Source: Ignavibacteriota bacterium
GTDB lineage: Bacteria > Bacteroidota > Ignavibacteria > Ignavibacteriales > Melioribacteraceae
Assembly (NCBI GenBank): GCA_002746605.1
Contig: PDPT01000048.1
Coordinates: forward strand, 1-56,709
DNA length: 56,709 nt
Direction of reading: 5' to 3'
Shown here in pieces: positions 19,001 through 28,110 of the stretch. The position numbers and the translations under genes are program-made. The notes beneath the pieces are model-generated. The model saw only the letters and a list, made by a program, of their open reading frames with translations. It was not told where the DNA came from and ran no database searches. Position 1 is the first letter of the stretch. The number at the start of each line of letters is the position of its first letter.

Positions 19001-21286
19001 GATACAACTTCTTTAAAACAAATTATTCCCAAATACAATGCCACTATTAATCTTAATATTTTAACAAAAAATAAAGTTGGACTTCATTATGTTACTGTAA
19101 TTTTAGATCCTACCAATAAATTTGAGGAAATTTATGAAGGTGATAATAGAATTGATTTTAGTTTTAATGTTTTAAGTTCTTCAGTAAGGCCGATATTAGC
19201 TGATGTAACAAATAGTGTTGTAAGTGATAGTATATTATTCCTTAATCCTACAAATAAACCAATAAATGAAAAAATTATATTTGAATATTCTAATGAAAAT
19301 AATTTTTTAAATAGTAATATCAGAGATATATTTTTTGATACAACCTATTCAAAATTAGAAACAAAAAATTTATTATATAATAATAGAATTTTTGCAAGAG
19401 TTAAAATTGAAGGAACAGATAATTATTCCCCAATTTTCTCTTTTATAAAAGGTAATAATAAATTTTTAATATCTGACAGCATAAGTATGCAAAATTGTAG
19501 CATTTCGAATATTGGATTTGATAAAGAAGATGGCATTGGTATCGATTCTTCTCACATAAATTTTTATTTGTTTTCTGCGGGTTTCGAAGATGGTAAGGCT
19601 GCTGTTATAGAAAGAAATGCTATTAATTTTATTCCAACCAATAAAGTTGGGCATCATATTACTGTTTTTAATATTGTTCCTCCTTACAATTTCTTAGAGT
19701 ATAAATATTTTAATACTTATGCTGGAGGTGAAAACATTACTAATTACATTTATTTTTTAGATACTTTATCAGATAATAGATTAGTGCTAATAGCTGTTTC
19801 TGATGAGGGCAGAATTAGTAGTGCCATATTAAAAAGTAAAATTAAAGAATTGGGTAGCAGATATATTGATAGTGTAAAATTTAGAAGTTCCTGGTTCTTT
19901 ATTGGGCAGACAGGTGATGATAAACAGTTTTATGCTGAGAAATTTTCCCATGCAGGAGACGGTCCCGTTTCACTTGATACTGTTTTCAGTTATCTTAATC
20001 AATCCGGTGCTTTAACTAGTAATAAAATAGGTCCTGCGACTTATTGGAAAAAAATTACCATTTCTGATTCGTTGCCAAATAATTCCCAAATTACTTTCAG
20101 ACCAATTCTGTTAAACAGGCAAGAAGAAATAATTGATACTCTTGTTCCGATGGTTTTTACAAACGCTTCAGCAGAAATAAATAATATTGATGCCAAAAAA
20201 TATCCTTACATAAAATTACTTTCGGAATTTACAGCCAGTGGCGACAACCAATCACCAGTTCTTAAATCAATTGCTGCCGATTATGTTGGAGTTCCTGAAC
20301 TTGCAATAAATTATCAAGTCGTGGAGATTGAAAAAGACACAGTAAAACAGGGTGAAGATATTACTCTGTCATTTTATGCTTATAATGTAGGAGAATCTGC
20401 TGCGGATAGTTTTAAGGTAACAGTTGATGTTATTAGCCCTGATAATAATAAAGAAAATATATTTACCCAAATGGTTCCTTCGCTTGGTTCTGAACAAAGA
20501 AAAAGATTTACAATTCCGTATAACACAACTTCTTTTAATGGTGAACGTACTTTTGCAATTACAATTGATTCTGATGATAAGGTAAATGAATTATTTGAGG
20601 ACAATAATTATTTCAATATTCCTTTCACTGTTTTGGGTGATACAACTAAACCAAAGATTAATATCACGGTTGATGGAAATAATATTTTTGATGGTGATTT
20701 TGTTTCTAGCACCCCAAAAATAAAGATTGAGTTAAATGATGAATCTCTTTTATCTTTTGCCGATACTTCTTTTATAAGTTTATATTTAAATAATCAAAGA
20801 ATAAATTATGCTGATAATGATAATATAATTAAAGTTGATTATTCTCAATCTAATCCCAAAATTTCCCTTACTTACCAACCGGTGCTGGAAGATGGTGATT
20901 ATTCATTAACAGTTTTTGGACAAGATGCTGCAGGTAATTTAAGCGATTCAAGTGGAGTTACAAAATATTTTAAAGTTCAGAGTGAACACAAACTTCTCAA
21001 TGTTTACAATTATCCTAATCCGTTTAATAAAGATACTTACATTACTTTTAAACTAACTCAAATTCCTGAAGAAGTAAAAATAAAAGTATTCACAATAAGT
21101 GGAAGACTGATTAAAGAAATAAATCTTAATCCTTCTCAATTAAATTATGATTTAAACAAAATTTACTGGGATAGCCGTGATGAAGACGGAGATTTAGTAG
21201 GAAATGGAATTTATCTTTACAAAGTGATAATGACAGCAAATGGGAAAAAACAAGATGTTACTCAGAAGATGGCAGTAGTTAGATAA
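16019..21286 (+). CDS. Gingipain-family (C25) T9SS protein, PorU2-like
   Basis: This is a very large secreted protein of 1755 residues with signal peptide MLKKILFYILLFISYCYPQ. The peptidase C25 core lies at about residues 580-940. The catalytic pair appears intact, with His808 in SYIGHSG and Cys839 in DFGCSTG, 31 residues apart as in gingipains. Beyond it are CARDB-like Ig domains (SLSFYAYNVGESAADSFKV near 1450) and a C-terminal type A T9SS sorting domain starting YNYPNPFNKDTYITF. PorU, the sortase of T9SS, has no such C-terminal signal. The large form with one fits the PorU2 group known from Ignavibacteria-like genomes. Whether it processes other cargo or is itself an exported protease is open. 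It starts 8 bases after the GT4 gene. Confidence 0.85.
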   Translation: MLKKILFYILLFISYCYPQTKLINYKQTKNIISFNVKFESIKEIQIFNDIIGNNFLLPTKEIFVGIPTSSKVTLNYTVIKSKEIDLQTTLKFQPLLGDNERKKIFNKTIESLLNGKEYVKVLGYLWIDGIYCVHLRIDNLYYNNKEKIINQIQEVEIKLEFISSNYSKELKNVGLKNITTNNIVLNYDYIKKSEKENNIIFSHNEWISYDKEYVKINVAEDGIYRLSYNDLEEVGISFLNINPKSLKLFSKGKEIPIFVSNEESLSFGKNDYIEFVGLRNKGGRHRELGSYNKPYNEFLGRYTDTTTYWLTWDGAYGKRVLVESSTVNTLDTIKSYQEVIHLEKNNWFDFSGDSQVRKELPFWIENKTWGWGAISGGKTFSSNFNISNLIDNDSCRIFAKLHSYASQLLNKAHQLQLSLNNSIISSDTIDIDKYEKKILYSTVNSAQLIEGKNIVKVHSYINSSPINLCFFDWFEIEYPRYIIPINNELVFQFNVDDIVKNIRIKSPASDNFSVWRVGSNYRKFNALIANNSLTFLDTISSQDKYIYSDISQIKTPEISYKRKITNLINPQNQADYIIITHKKFIEKVNEYADFISETYNLKTKVINIENIYNQFSYGFFNPEAIKDFLMATHTYWQNPKPKYVFLIGGATYDYHGNKYKNLASVDYRVKNYVPSFGAPVSDNWFVTWDTTGAYIPQMNIGRIPVTKNEQIDRYLAKHRSFVNQKYDDWNKRYFFFSSGNSSSESELNSLRASNQFVIDNYIKPKPIGGNYFHFYKTANPQTNFGPISKDEFQSAIDQGAMLISYIGHSGTQIWDNSITEPEQLKNLKGRYPIVSDFGCSTGKFAEPDVTSFSELFTIGKGGQALAYFGNTSLGFVSTSVLSPKIFYKKIFEEKIYNISEAHKQAKLEILKNYGSSNIYKLFALTNTLIGDPILSVHIPTKPNFVLKQNDFKLFPEIPTDLDENANFKIQYFNYGSVPSDSLSINVIHKYKNYSDTTSLKQIIPKYNATINLNILTKNKVGLHYVTVILDPTNKFEEIYEGDNRIDFSFNVLSSSVRPILADVTNSVVSDSILFLNPTNKPINEKIIFEYSNENNFLNSNIRDIFFDTTYSKLETKNLLYNNRIFARVKIEGTDNYSPIFSFIKGNNKFLISDSISMQNCSISNIGFDKEDGIGIDSSHINFYLFSAGFEDGKAAVIERNAINFIPTNKVGHHITVFNIVPPYNFLEYKYFNTYAGGENITNYIYFLDTLSDNRLVLIAVSDEGRISSAILKSKIKELGSRYIDSVKFRSSWFFIGQTGDDKQFYAEKFSHAGDGPVSLDTVFSYLNQSGALTSNKIGPATYWKKITISDSLPNNSQITFRPILLNRQEEIIDTLVPMVFTNASAEINNIDAKKYPYIKLLSEFTASGDNQSPVLKSIAADYVGVPELAINYQVVEIEKDTVKQGEDITLSFYAYNVGESAADSFKVTVDVISPDNNKENIFTQMVPSLGSEQRKRFTIPYNTTSFNGERTFAITIDSDDKVNELFEDNNYFNIPFTVLGDTTKPKINITVDGNNIFDGDFVSSTPKIKIELNDESLLSFADTSFISLYLNNQRINYADNDNIIKVDYSQSNPKISLTYQPVLEDGDYSLTVFGQDAAGNLSDSSGVTKYFKVQSEHKLLNVYNYPNPFNKDTYITFKLTQIPEEVKIKVFTISGRLIKEINLNPSQLNYDLNKIYWDSRDEDGDLVGNGIYLYKVIMTANGKKQDVTQKMAVVR

Positions 21287-21492
21287 AAAATTGATCTCAA
21301 TTTTTAAGGGAATCGTTTTGAGAATTTAAAAATTTTTTAAATTACAGCAGAAGACATCTTATAAAATAAAAACGCAAAAATTAAAAACATGACCTTTCGC
21401 ATGTATGACAACTTTTCCCAAATAAATTAGGTGAAAGAAAGATGGGCAGGCATTTTATGTTTGTTTACCACAGTAGATTTAATTTTAGATGT

Positions 21493-22095
21493 TTAATTAT
21501 TACCTTTTAGATTCCCTATTTCATCTCTCAGCTTTGCAGCTCTTTCGTAATCTTCCTTTTCTATAGCTTTTCTTAACTGATCTTGTAAAGATGCTATTTT
21601 GGTTTCAGTCGATTGTTTTGGAAATTGCTTGGCATCATAATCTTTTGCTATCTCAAATGATTCTTTTCCTGTAGTATCATCCTCGTTTGTGGGTACAAAA
21701 GAAGCGGCACTCATAACCTCTTCTGCCACAAAAATTTGAGTTCCAGTTCTAACAGCCAAAGCAATAGCATCACTTGGTCTGGCATCAATTGTACTGGTTA
21801 AAGTAGAAACTTCTAACATAATTTTTGCATAAAACGTGTTGTCGCGTAATTCGTTTATAAAAACTTCTACAACATTACCACCGAGATCATCAATTAAATT
21901 TTTCATTAAATCGTGTGTTAAAGGTCTGGGAGGTTTAATCCCTTCAATTTCGAGAGCAATTGATTGTGCTTCGAATGAACCGATAATTATTGGGAGCCTT
22001 CTTGTCCCAAAAGATTCTTTTAATAATAATGCATAAGCTCCGCCAGCTGAGGAACTGGAAGATAATCCTAATATATCTACTTGAATTTTTTCCAA
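21493..22095 (-). CDS. Bifunctional nuclease domain protein with UVR motif
   Basis: The first 140 residues form a BFN/DUF151 domain. Visible landmarks are VDILGLSSSSSAGGAYALLL, LPIIIGSFEAQSIALEIEG, PRPLTHDLM and the conserved DARPSDAIALAVR. The C-terminal SLQDQLRKAIEKEDYERAAKLRDEIGNL is a UVR motif of the kind that binds partner proteins in UvrB/UvrC and in Clp-associated McsA. The layout of BFN plus UVR in about 200 residues is common in Bacteroidota. The nuclease activity is known from plant and a few bacterial members; its role here is unproven. It is divergent from clpS, with 92 bases between the two. Confidence 0.88.
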   Translation of the reverse strand: MEKIQVDILGLSSSSSAGGAYALLLKESFGTRRLPIIIGSFEAQSIALEIEGIKPPRPLTHDLMKNLIDDLGGNVVEVFINELRDNTFYAKIMLEVSTLTSTIDARPSDAIALAVRTGTQIFVAEEVMSAASFVPTNEDDTTGKESFEIAKDYDAKQFPKQSTETKIASLQDQLRKAIEKEDYERAAKLRDEIGNLKGNN

Positions 22096-22187
22096 AATCT
22101 AACCATCTTTTATTTATAATTTTACATTTTTATATTAGTAATATAATAAAATAAATATATTTAATTTATTTCAATTTTATAATCGAA

Positions 22188-22496
22188 ATGTTTAGGGCAA
22201 CAATTAAATCAAATTTTGAAAAACCTCAAGAAAATTTTGACATCGAAATTAGTAGCGATGAAGATATTGCTGTTCAATTCCGTGTGTTTTTGTTTAATGA
22301 TGATGTACATACTTTTGATGAGGTAATTCTGCAGTTGATGAAAGCTATTAGATGCACTTTCGAGAAAGCTCGTGCTTATGCTTTTGAAGTGCATGTAAAA
22401 GGGAAGGCAATGGTTTTTGGAGGCTCGATGGCTGAATGTCTTAAAGTATCTTCCGTTTTGGAAGAAATTGCTTTGCATACACAGATAGTGGGGTGA
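22188..22496 (+). CDS. clpS: ATP-dependent Clp protease adaptor ClpS-like
   Basis: ClpS delivers N-degron substrates to ClpAP. The 102-residue protein has the core VFLFNDDVHTFDEVILQLMKAI, in which the D-D-x-H-T-F segment is the usual N-end-rule pocket region. AYAFEVHVKGKAMVFGGSMAECLKVSSVL matches the second half, where the family usually has the HxxGxxxV segment. The histidine contacts are present. The N-terminal extension is about 25 residues and of low complexity. The gene is divergent from the BFN gene and is followed by a 100-base gap. Confidence 0.85.
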   Translation: MFRATIKSNFEKPQENFDIEISSDEDIAVQFRVFLFNDDVHTFDEVILQLMKAIRCTFEKARAYAFEVHVKGKAMVFGGSMAECLKVSSVLEEIALHTQIVG

Positions 22497-22597
22497 AATT
22501 TTTTAAAGTTTTCTTATTGATTTAATTCCTTAAAAATTCTTTTTACTAATTCAATTTTGTAAATTTAAATTTTAGAAAATAATCTTAGGGGAATTTT

Positions 22598-23680
22598 ATG
22601 CAGATAGGATTAGTGGGGTTGCAATACTCCGGTAAAACCACACTCTTTAATACACTTTCAGAAACACACGATTCATCTCAAAATACCGGTTTGGATAAAG
22701 CGGCTATAGAAGTAGTAAAAGTTCCGGATAAAAGATTGGATCGATTAACAGAAATTTTTAATCCTAAGAAAACTGTAAACGCTTCTATTGAAGTTTATGA
22801 TATCCCCGGTCTGCGTACTGCCGATGACGGAAAATTAAGAATAACCAACACATTTCTAAATGAAGTGAAAAATAACGATGCTCTTTTTTATGTAGTCCGT
22901 CAATTTAAAGATGATGCGGTTCCTCATCCTATGAACAAAATTGATCCCATTGAAGATATTTCTTTTTTGGAGAACGAATTTCTATTTTATGATTTGGCTT
23001 TTTTAGAAAACAGAATTGAAAAAATTCAAAAAGAAGTAATGAAAACAAAAGATGAACGCCTCAAAAAAGAAATTCCCGTAATACAAAAATGCTTTAAACA
23101 TGTTGAAAGTGAAAAACCACTCAGAATGTTAGCTCTTTCCGAAGATGAAAAAAAATTACTTTCCGGTTACCAATTGCTTACTCTGAAAAAATTAGTTGTT
23201 GCAATTAATTTTGATGATGAATCAATAGAAAACACAAATGAATATATTAAACAAGCCAAAGAATTACTAAAAGATGATAACGTAAAAATTATTCCTTTTT
23301 TTGCTAAACTGGAATATGAACTTTCTACTTTGGATGAAGAAGATAGAGAAATGTTTATGCAAGATTATGGAATTACTGAATCGGCGCTTACAAAAATTTT
23401 GCATGCTTCTTATGATGCTCTTGGACTGCACAGTTTTTTTACCGTAGGAGAAGATGAAAACAGAGCATGGACAATAAAGAAAAATTACACTGCTCAGGAT
23501 GCTGCTGGAGTTATACACTCCGATTTTTATAATAGATTCATCCGTGCAGAAGTTGTAGGATATGATGATTTTATGGAGCATAAAACTTTTGCAAAATGTA
23601 AAGAAGCCGGTGTATGGAAATTAGAAGGGAAAGATTATATAGTTCAAGACGGAGATATTCTAAATATACGTCACGGTTAG
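22598..23680 (+). CDS. YchF/OLA1-like GTPase with TGS (DUF933) domain, divergent
   Basis: The 360-residue protein has the YchF layout: P-loop G domain, helical insert and C-terminal TGS/DUF933 domain (FFTVGEDENRAWTI, AAGVIHSDFYNRFIRAEVV, DYIVQDGDIL). The P-loop is GLQYSGKTTLFN rather than the near-invariant PNVGKST. The switch segment after DIPGL reads RTADDGKLR instead of VxGASxGxGLGN. These changes mark it as a divergent YchF relative. Normal YchF binds ATP in preference to GTP and associates with ribosomes. An AGGGG sequence is about 7 bases before the ATG. Whether the genome also carries a canonical YchF cannot be seen here. Confidence 0.85.
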   Translation: MQIGLVGLQYSGKTTLFNTLSETHDSSQNTGLDKAAIEVVKVPDKRLDRLTEIFNPKKTVNASIEVYDIPGLRTADDGKLRITNTFLNEVKNNDALFYVVRQFKDDAVPHPMNKIDPIEDISFLENEFLFYDLAFLENRIEKIQKEVMKTKDERLKKEIPVIQKCFKHVESEKPLRMLALSEDEKKLLSGYQLLTLKKLVVAINFDDESIENTNEYIKQAKELLKDDNVKIIPFFAKLEYELSTLDEEDREMFMQDYGITESALTKILHASYDALGLHSFFTVGEDENRAWTIKKNYTAQDAAGVIHSDFYNRFIRAEVVGYDDFMEHKTFAKCKEAGVWKLEGKDYIVQDGDILNIRHG

Positions 23681-23736
23681 TTTTTATGAGTTATATCTAA
23701 GTAAATTAATCTAAATTAAAACACAAGGAGCAAAAA

Positions 23737-25197
23737 ATGTCTAATAACGCTGTTGATGGATTAAAACCAAAATTATTGTGGGAGCACTTCTATGAATTAA
23801 GTCAAATTCCTCGTCCCTCCAAAAGAGAAGAAAAAGCTGTTCAGTTTGTGAAAGATTACGCAAAGAGGAACAACTTCAAATATGATGAAGACAAAGTGGG
23901 TAATGTAGTAATACATGTTCCTGCAACAAAGGGTAAAGAGAAAGCTCCCAAAATTGTTTTACAAGGTCATGTTGATATGGTTTGTGAAAAAAACAAAGGG
24001 ACAAAACATGATTTCGATAAAGACCCGATTACTTTAATTAAAGACGGCGAATGGATTAAGGCAAATGGAACAACACTCGGTGCAGATAATGGCATTGGCG
24101 TTGCTGCCGGAATGGCAGTAGCTTTGGATAAAAATGCAGTTCACGGACCTCTAGAACTCCTTTGTACAATTGATGAAGAAACGGGAATGACCGGCGTTGG
24201 TTCTTTGCAGCCTAAGTTTATTTCCGGCAGGATATTGTTAAATATGGATTCCGAAGAAGATGGTGCATTTTATGTTGGGTGCTCTGGTGGACAAGATACG
24301 GCAGGAGTTTTTAATTACGAACTCGGGCGTGCTAAAAGTAAAACAGAAGCTTACGAGGTGTTGATTACTGGATTGAAAGGTGGACATAGCGGTTTAGACA
24401 TTCATCAACAAAGAGCAAATGCAATAAAATTATTAGGACAGTTATTAAACAGAATCGAAATTCCATTCCAAATAGCTAAAATATCCGGCGGTTCTTTAAG
24501 AAATGCTATACCAAGAGAAGCAGAAGTAATTTTGGTAATTGATCCTAAGAATGTGAGAAAGCTAAAGAAAAATATTAAAGATTTTGTTGAAGATGCCTTA
24601 AAAGAATATAAAACGGTTGATGGAGGGCTTACAGTAAAAACTAAAAAACTTAAAGAAAAACATTCAAAAGTATTAAAGAAAGAATTTACAGATAGATTGA
24701 TTAATGCTCTTCTCGCACTTCCTCATGGAGTTATGGCAATGAGTCCTGATATACCTGAGCTAGTTGAAACTTCAACAAATTTAGCTATACTTACAATGGA
24801 TGAAAAAACACTTACAATCGGAACAAGCCAAAGAAGTGCAATTGAAAGTGCAAAATTAAATGCTGCAAATATGGTAAAAGCTGTATTAAAATTAGCAGGT
24901 GCAAGCAAACTTATTATTGGTGATGGTTATCCTGGATGGCAACCGAATATGGAGTCCGAAATATTAAAAATATCCAAAAAAGTTTATAAGGATTTATTTA
25001 ATGAAGAACCTGAAATAAAGGCAATTCATGCCGGTTTGGAAACAGGCTTGCTCGGCTCAAAATATCCGGGCTTGGATATGATCTCATTTGGTCCTACAAT
25101 TGAAGGAGCACACTCACCGGCGGAAAGAGTAAATATTAAAGATGTAGAAAAGTTTTATAATATTCTAAAAGCCATTCTAAAAAAATTAGCTGAATAA
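23737..25197 (+). CDS. pepD: Aminoacyl-histidine dipeptidase (M20C)
   Basis: PepD is a zinc dipeptidase that cleaves Xaa-His and many other dipeptides in the cytosol. The 486-residue length is typical. Metal-site motifs are present: LQGHVDMVCEKNKG, the GTTLGADNGIGVAAGMA segment, and the catalytic acid pair in DEETGMTGVGSL. LNMDSEEDGAFYVGCSGG follows. The C-terminal PTIEGAHSPAERV provides the final histidine ligand. AAGGAGC lies 8 bases before the ATG. A strong terminator follows at 25242-25277. Confidence 0.93.
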   Translation: MSNNAVDGLKPKLLWEHFYELSQIPRPSKREEKAVQFVKDYAKRNNFKYDEDKVGNVVIHVPATKGKEKAPKIVLQGHVDMVCEKNKGTKHDFDKDPITLIKDGEWIKANGTTLGADNGIGVAAGMAVALDKNAVHGPLELLCTIDEETGMTGVGSLQPKFISGRILLNMDSEEDGAFYVGCSGGQDTAGVFNYELGRAKSKTEAYEVLITGLKGGHSGLDIHQQRANAIKLLGQLLNRIEIPFQIAKISGGSLRNAIPREAEVILVIDPKNVRKLKKNIKDFVEDALKEYKTVDGGLTVKTKKLKEKHSKVLKKEFTDRLINALLALPHGVMAMSPDIPELVETSTNLAILTMDEKTLTIGTSQRSAIESAKLNAANMVKAVLKLAGASKLIIGDGYPGWQPNMESEILKISKKVYKDLFNEEPEIKAIHAGLETGLLGSKYPGLDMISFGPTIEGAHSPAERVNIKDVEKFYNILKAILKKLAE

Positions 25198-25241
25198 TAT
25201 TTTTCTTAACAATGAAAAGCAATTTTATAAAATAAAAACTT

Positions 25242-25277
25242 AACCACTGTAGAAGAAAAAACTGCGGTGGTTTTTTT
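25242..25277 (+). terminator. Intrinsic terminator after pepD
   Basis: An 11-base stem pairs 25242-25252 (AACCACTGTAG) with 25262-25272 (CTGCGGTGGTT). It has two G-U pairs and a short A-rich loop, followed by seven T from 25271. This is a classical Rho-independent terminator for the pepD transcript. Confidence 0.85.
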
Positions 25278-25429
25278 AATCTTTTTTTGGTTTCACTTTG
25301 GCTGACAGAGAAGTATGGTTAAAAATTCTACGCAAACTTTTTTGTTTCATTGAGAGTTTGTTACGGGAAGAAGAGCTTCGGGCTTAATCCGGAGTTGAAT
25401 TACATTTATTTATAAGCGGATATATAATT

Positions 25430-27133
25430 ATGAAGAAAAAAATTACACTTAATAAAGTTCCAGAAATAACTTCTATCCAAGATATGATTATGCAATCTTG
25501 CGATAAGTATTCAACTAAACTTGCATTAGAAGATTTACAGAATTATCCCATCAACAAACTAACTTATGGTGAACTGAAAGATAACATCATAAAGTTTGGG
25601 ATTGCCCTGCAAAATTTAGGATTAAAAGAACGTACACATATTGCTTTAATCGGAGATAACAGAGTTCAATGGAGTATAAGTTACTTAACATTAATGTCTT
25701 TTAATTATGTTATAGTTCCAATTGATAAAAATTTATCGGTTAGCGAAGTATTAAATATTATCCACGAATCAGATGCCGAAGCAATAATTTTCTCGGATAA
25801 CTTTTCCAATATTTTTTCTGAAAACAAATCAATCTTAAAAAAAGTAAAAGTCTTTATAAATATGGATACAGAATGTAAGGAAGAAAATTTCTTGGATATG
25901 AAAAAAATAATTGAAAATTCCTCACTGGAAAAAGCAGTAATTTTACCTAAGATAAATCCAGATAAATTAGCGGAAATAATTTTTACTTCAGGTTCTCTCG
26001 GAAGAGCAAAAGGTGTTATGCTTTCGCAAAAAAATCTGGCTGCTAATTTGATGGATATGGTCAGTATGTTAATGATGTATCCTGAAGATAGGTTTTTATC
26101 TGTACTGCCTATTCATCATACATACGAATGTACTTGCGGAATGCTCTGTCCGATGTATAGCGGTTCATCAATTCATTATTCTCGTTCCCTAAAAACAATT
26201 GCAGAAGATATGAAGCGAGTACGCCCTACAATGGTGCTTGGAGTTCCTCTTCTATTTGATAAAATATTCAAAAAAGTTATGAAAGCAATTAAGGAAGATA
26301 AAAAGAAAGCTTTCTTAGTTCCTAAATTAGTTAAAATTACAAATCTCACTAAAAAATTTGGTTTCGGAGAATTGAAGAAAAAAGTATTTAAAGAGCTGCA
26401 AGAAAGGTTTGGCGGAGCTATCAGAATATTTATTGTTGGAGGAGCTGCTGCCGATCCTGAGGTTGCCGAAGGCTTACAAGGTTTTGGATTTAATTTTTTG
26501 CAAGGATATGGATTAACCGAAACTTCACCTATTTTGGCATTAAATAATCTTGAACATTTTAAGAATGATGCTGCTGGTTTACCGCTTCCGAGTGTGGAAC
26601 TTAAGATTGTAAATCCCGATGGCAGTGGAATTGGAGAAATTTATGCCAAAGGCAATAATGTAATGCTTGGTTATTACAAAAATGAAGAAGAAACCAAAAA
26701 TGCTTTTGAAGACGGATGGTTTAAAACCGGAGATATCGGTTATTTTGATCAAGACAATTTCTTGCATATTGCGGGAAGAAAGAAAAATGTAATTATCTCA
26801 AAAAGCGGTAAAAATGTATTTCCCGAAGAAATTGAAGATCAGCTAAACCATAGTGAATATATACAAGAATCATTGGTTTATGGTGCTAAAAATAATAAAC
26901 AAAATGAAATAATAGCTGCAAAAATTGTAGTAAATACCGAAGCATTTTTACTCTTGTCTCAAGAAAAAGGCGTGAAAATTAATGATAAACTTATTCGAAA
27001 AACTATTTCTGATGAAGTAAAAAAAGTTAATAAAAAATTAACCTCTTACAAAAGAATAATTAAATTTGATATTAGGGAAAAAGAATTTGAAAAAACAACC
27101 ACTCAAAAAATAAAAAGGTATCTGGAGAATTAG
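25430..27133 (+). CDS. Long-chain acyl-CoA synthetase (AMP-forming)
   Basis: The enzyme activates a fatty acid to an acyl-adenylate and transfers it to CoA. The 567-residue protein has the ANL-family motifs IIFTSGSLGRAKGVMLS (residue about 185), QGYGLTETSP, GEIYAKGNNVMLGYYKNEEET, GWFKTGDIGYFD and the hinge GRKKNVIISKSGKNVFPEEIE. The catalytic lysine region near the C terminus (KTTTQKIKRYL) is present. The architecture is that of the FadD15-like bacterial ligases. Chain-length preference cannot be read. The gene stands alone after the terminator of pepD. Confidence 0.9.
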   Translation: MKKKITLNKVPEITSIQDMIMQSCDKYSTKLALEDLQNYPINKLTYGELKDNIIKFGIALQNLGLKERTHIALIGDNRVQWSISYLTLMSFNYVIVPIDKNLSVSEVLNIIHESDAEAIIFSDNFSNIFSENKSILKKVKVFINMDTECKEENFLDMKKIIENSSLEKAVILPKINPDKLAEIIFTSGSLGRAKGVMLSQKNLAANLMDMVSMLMMYPEDRFLSVLPIHHTYECTCGMLCPMYSGSSIHYSRSLKTIAEDMKRVRPTMVLGVPLLFDKIFKKVMKAIKEDKKKAFLVPKLVKITNLTKKFGFGELKKKVFKELQERFGGAIRIFIVGGAAADPEVAEGLQGFGFNFLQGYGLTETSPILALNNLEHFKNDAAGLPLPSVELKIVNPDGSGIGEIYAKGNNVMLGYYKNEEETKNAFEDGWFKTGDIGYFDQDNFLHIAGRKKNVIISKSGKNVFPEEIEDQLNHSEYIQESLVYGAKNNKQNEIIAAKIVVNTEAFLLLSQEKGVKINDKLIRKTISDEVKKVNKKLTSYKRIIKFDIREKEFEKTTTQKIKRYLEN

Positions 27134-27236
27134 CTTATATAACTTACTCTGTTGGTTCTTAAAATTATCTTTTAAGAGAGTTGTGTCAGTCTAAGCATAA
27201 ACTAGAGGGGAAGTATAAGAAATTTAATTAAATATG

Positions 27237-27989
27237 TTAATCGAATAAGCCGGTTTCTGCAACACGCCACAATTTTTGGCAAGAAAATCTGTTTTCGTAA
27301 AGTGCTCTTCCAACAATAACGGAATCTATATCACCGTTTGAATTATTTTGGATTTCAATTAAGTCTTTGTAATTACCAACACCACCAGAAAGAGTTACTT
27401 TTCTATTAGTAACCTCAGATACTTTTTTACATAATTCTATGTTAGGACCTGTTAACATTCCGTTTCTACTTACATCTGTAATTATGAATCTTTTTACGCC
27501 TACATCAGCTAATTTTTTTGACAGCTGCAAAGGGCTAATTCCGGTTCGTTCTTTTCTTCCGTTAATGATAATTTCATCATCAATAATATCTAAACCGATA
27601 GTTATTTTGTGAGGTCCGAATTTCTCAAAAATTTTTAAGAAAACATCAAAATTAGTTACTGTAAGTGAACCTATTACCAAGCGGGATGCACCGAGTTCAA
27701 TAATTTCATTTGCATCTTCCATAGATAGAATGCCACCGCCATATGTAACAGGAATAATCACTGCTTCACAAATCTCTCCGATAGTATCAAAATTTATTTT
27801 AGAGTGTTTAAGTGAAAAGTCAAAATCGACAACATGAATAATCTTAGCATTTTCCGAACGCCAGATTAATGCCATTTCAACTGGATCATTCCCATATTGA
27901 TTGGATCCAAGTTCGGCTATTCCTTGAACTACTCTAACTATCTTTTTTTCTTTTATATCCAGCGAGGGAATAATTAATATCTTTTTCAA
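27237..27989 (-). CDS. HisA/HisF-like (beta-alpha)8 isomerase, HisA-type
   Basis: This 250-residue barrel protein begins ILIIPSLDIKEKKIVRVVQG, with the first catalytic aspartate in the place of HisA Asp8. It carries the two phosphate-binding loops VTYGGGI/GASRLVIGS and TLSGGVGN, and ITDVSRNGMLTGPN carries the second aspartate region. HisA isomerises the ProFAR intermediate of histidine synthesis. No other his gene lies near, and the sequence is quite divergent, so a different HisA/TrpF-type isomerase function is possible. The start is a TTG at 27989. The gene converges with the acyl-CoA ligase gene. Confidence 0.75.
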   Translation of the reverse strand: MKKILIIPSLDIKEKKIVRVVQGIAELGSNQYGNDPVEMALIWRSENAKIIHVVDFDFSLKHSKINFDTIGEICEAVIIPVTYGGGILSMEDANEIIELGASRLVIGSLTVTNFDVFLKIFEKFGPHKITIGLDIIDDEIIINGRKERTGISPLQLSKKLADVGVKRFIITDVSRNGMLTGPNIELCKKVSEVTNRKVTLSGGVGNYKDLIEIQNNSNGDIDSVIVGRALYENRFSCQKLWRVAETGLFD

Positions 27990-28110
27990 AACAATTTTCT
28001 TAAATGTTACTTTTTCTTAAAATTAATGAACAAATTTTAAACTAATATTTTTATAATTTAATTAAATTTAATAAATTATAAAATAAACTAATTAATTTTA
28101 TAAGAAAATA

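Noticed and set aside
27155..27176. AT-only inverted repeat after the acyl-CoA ligase gene, as a terminator
   Set aside because: The stem TCTTAAAA/TTTTAAGA is weak and not followed by a T-run; in such AT-rich DNA it could be chance.
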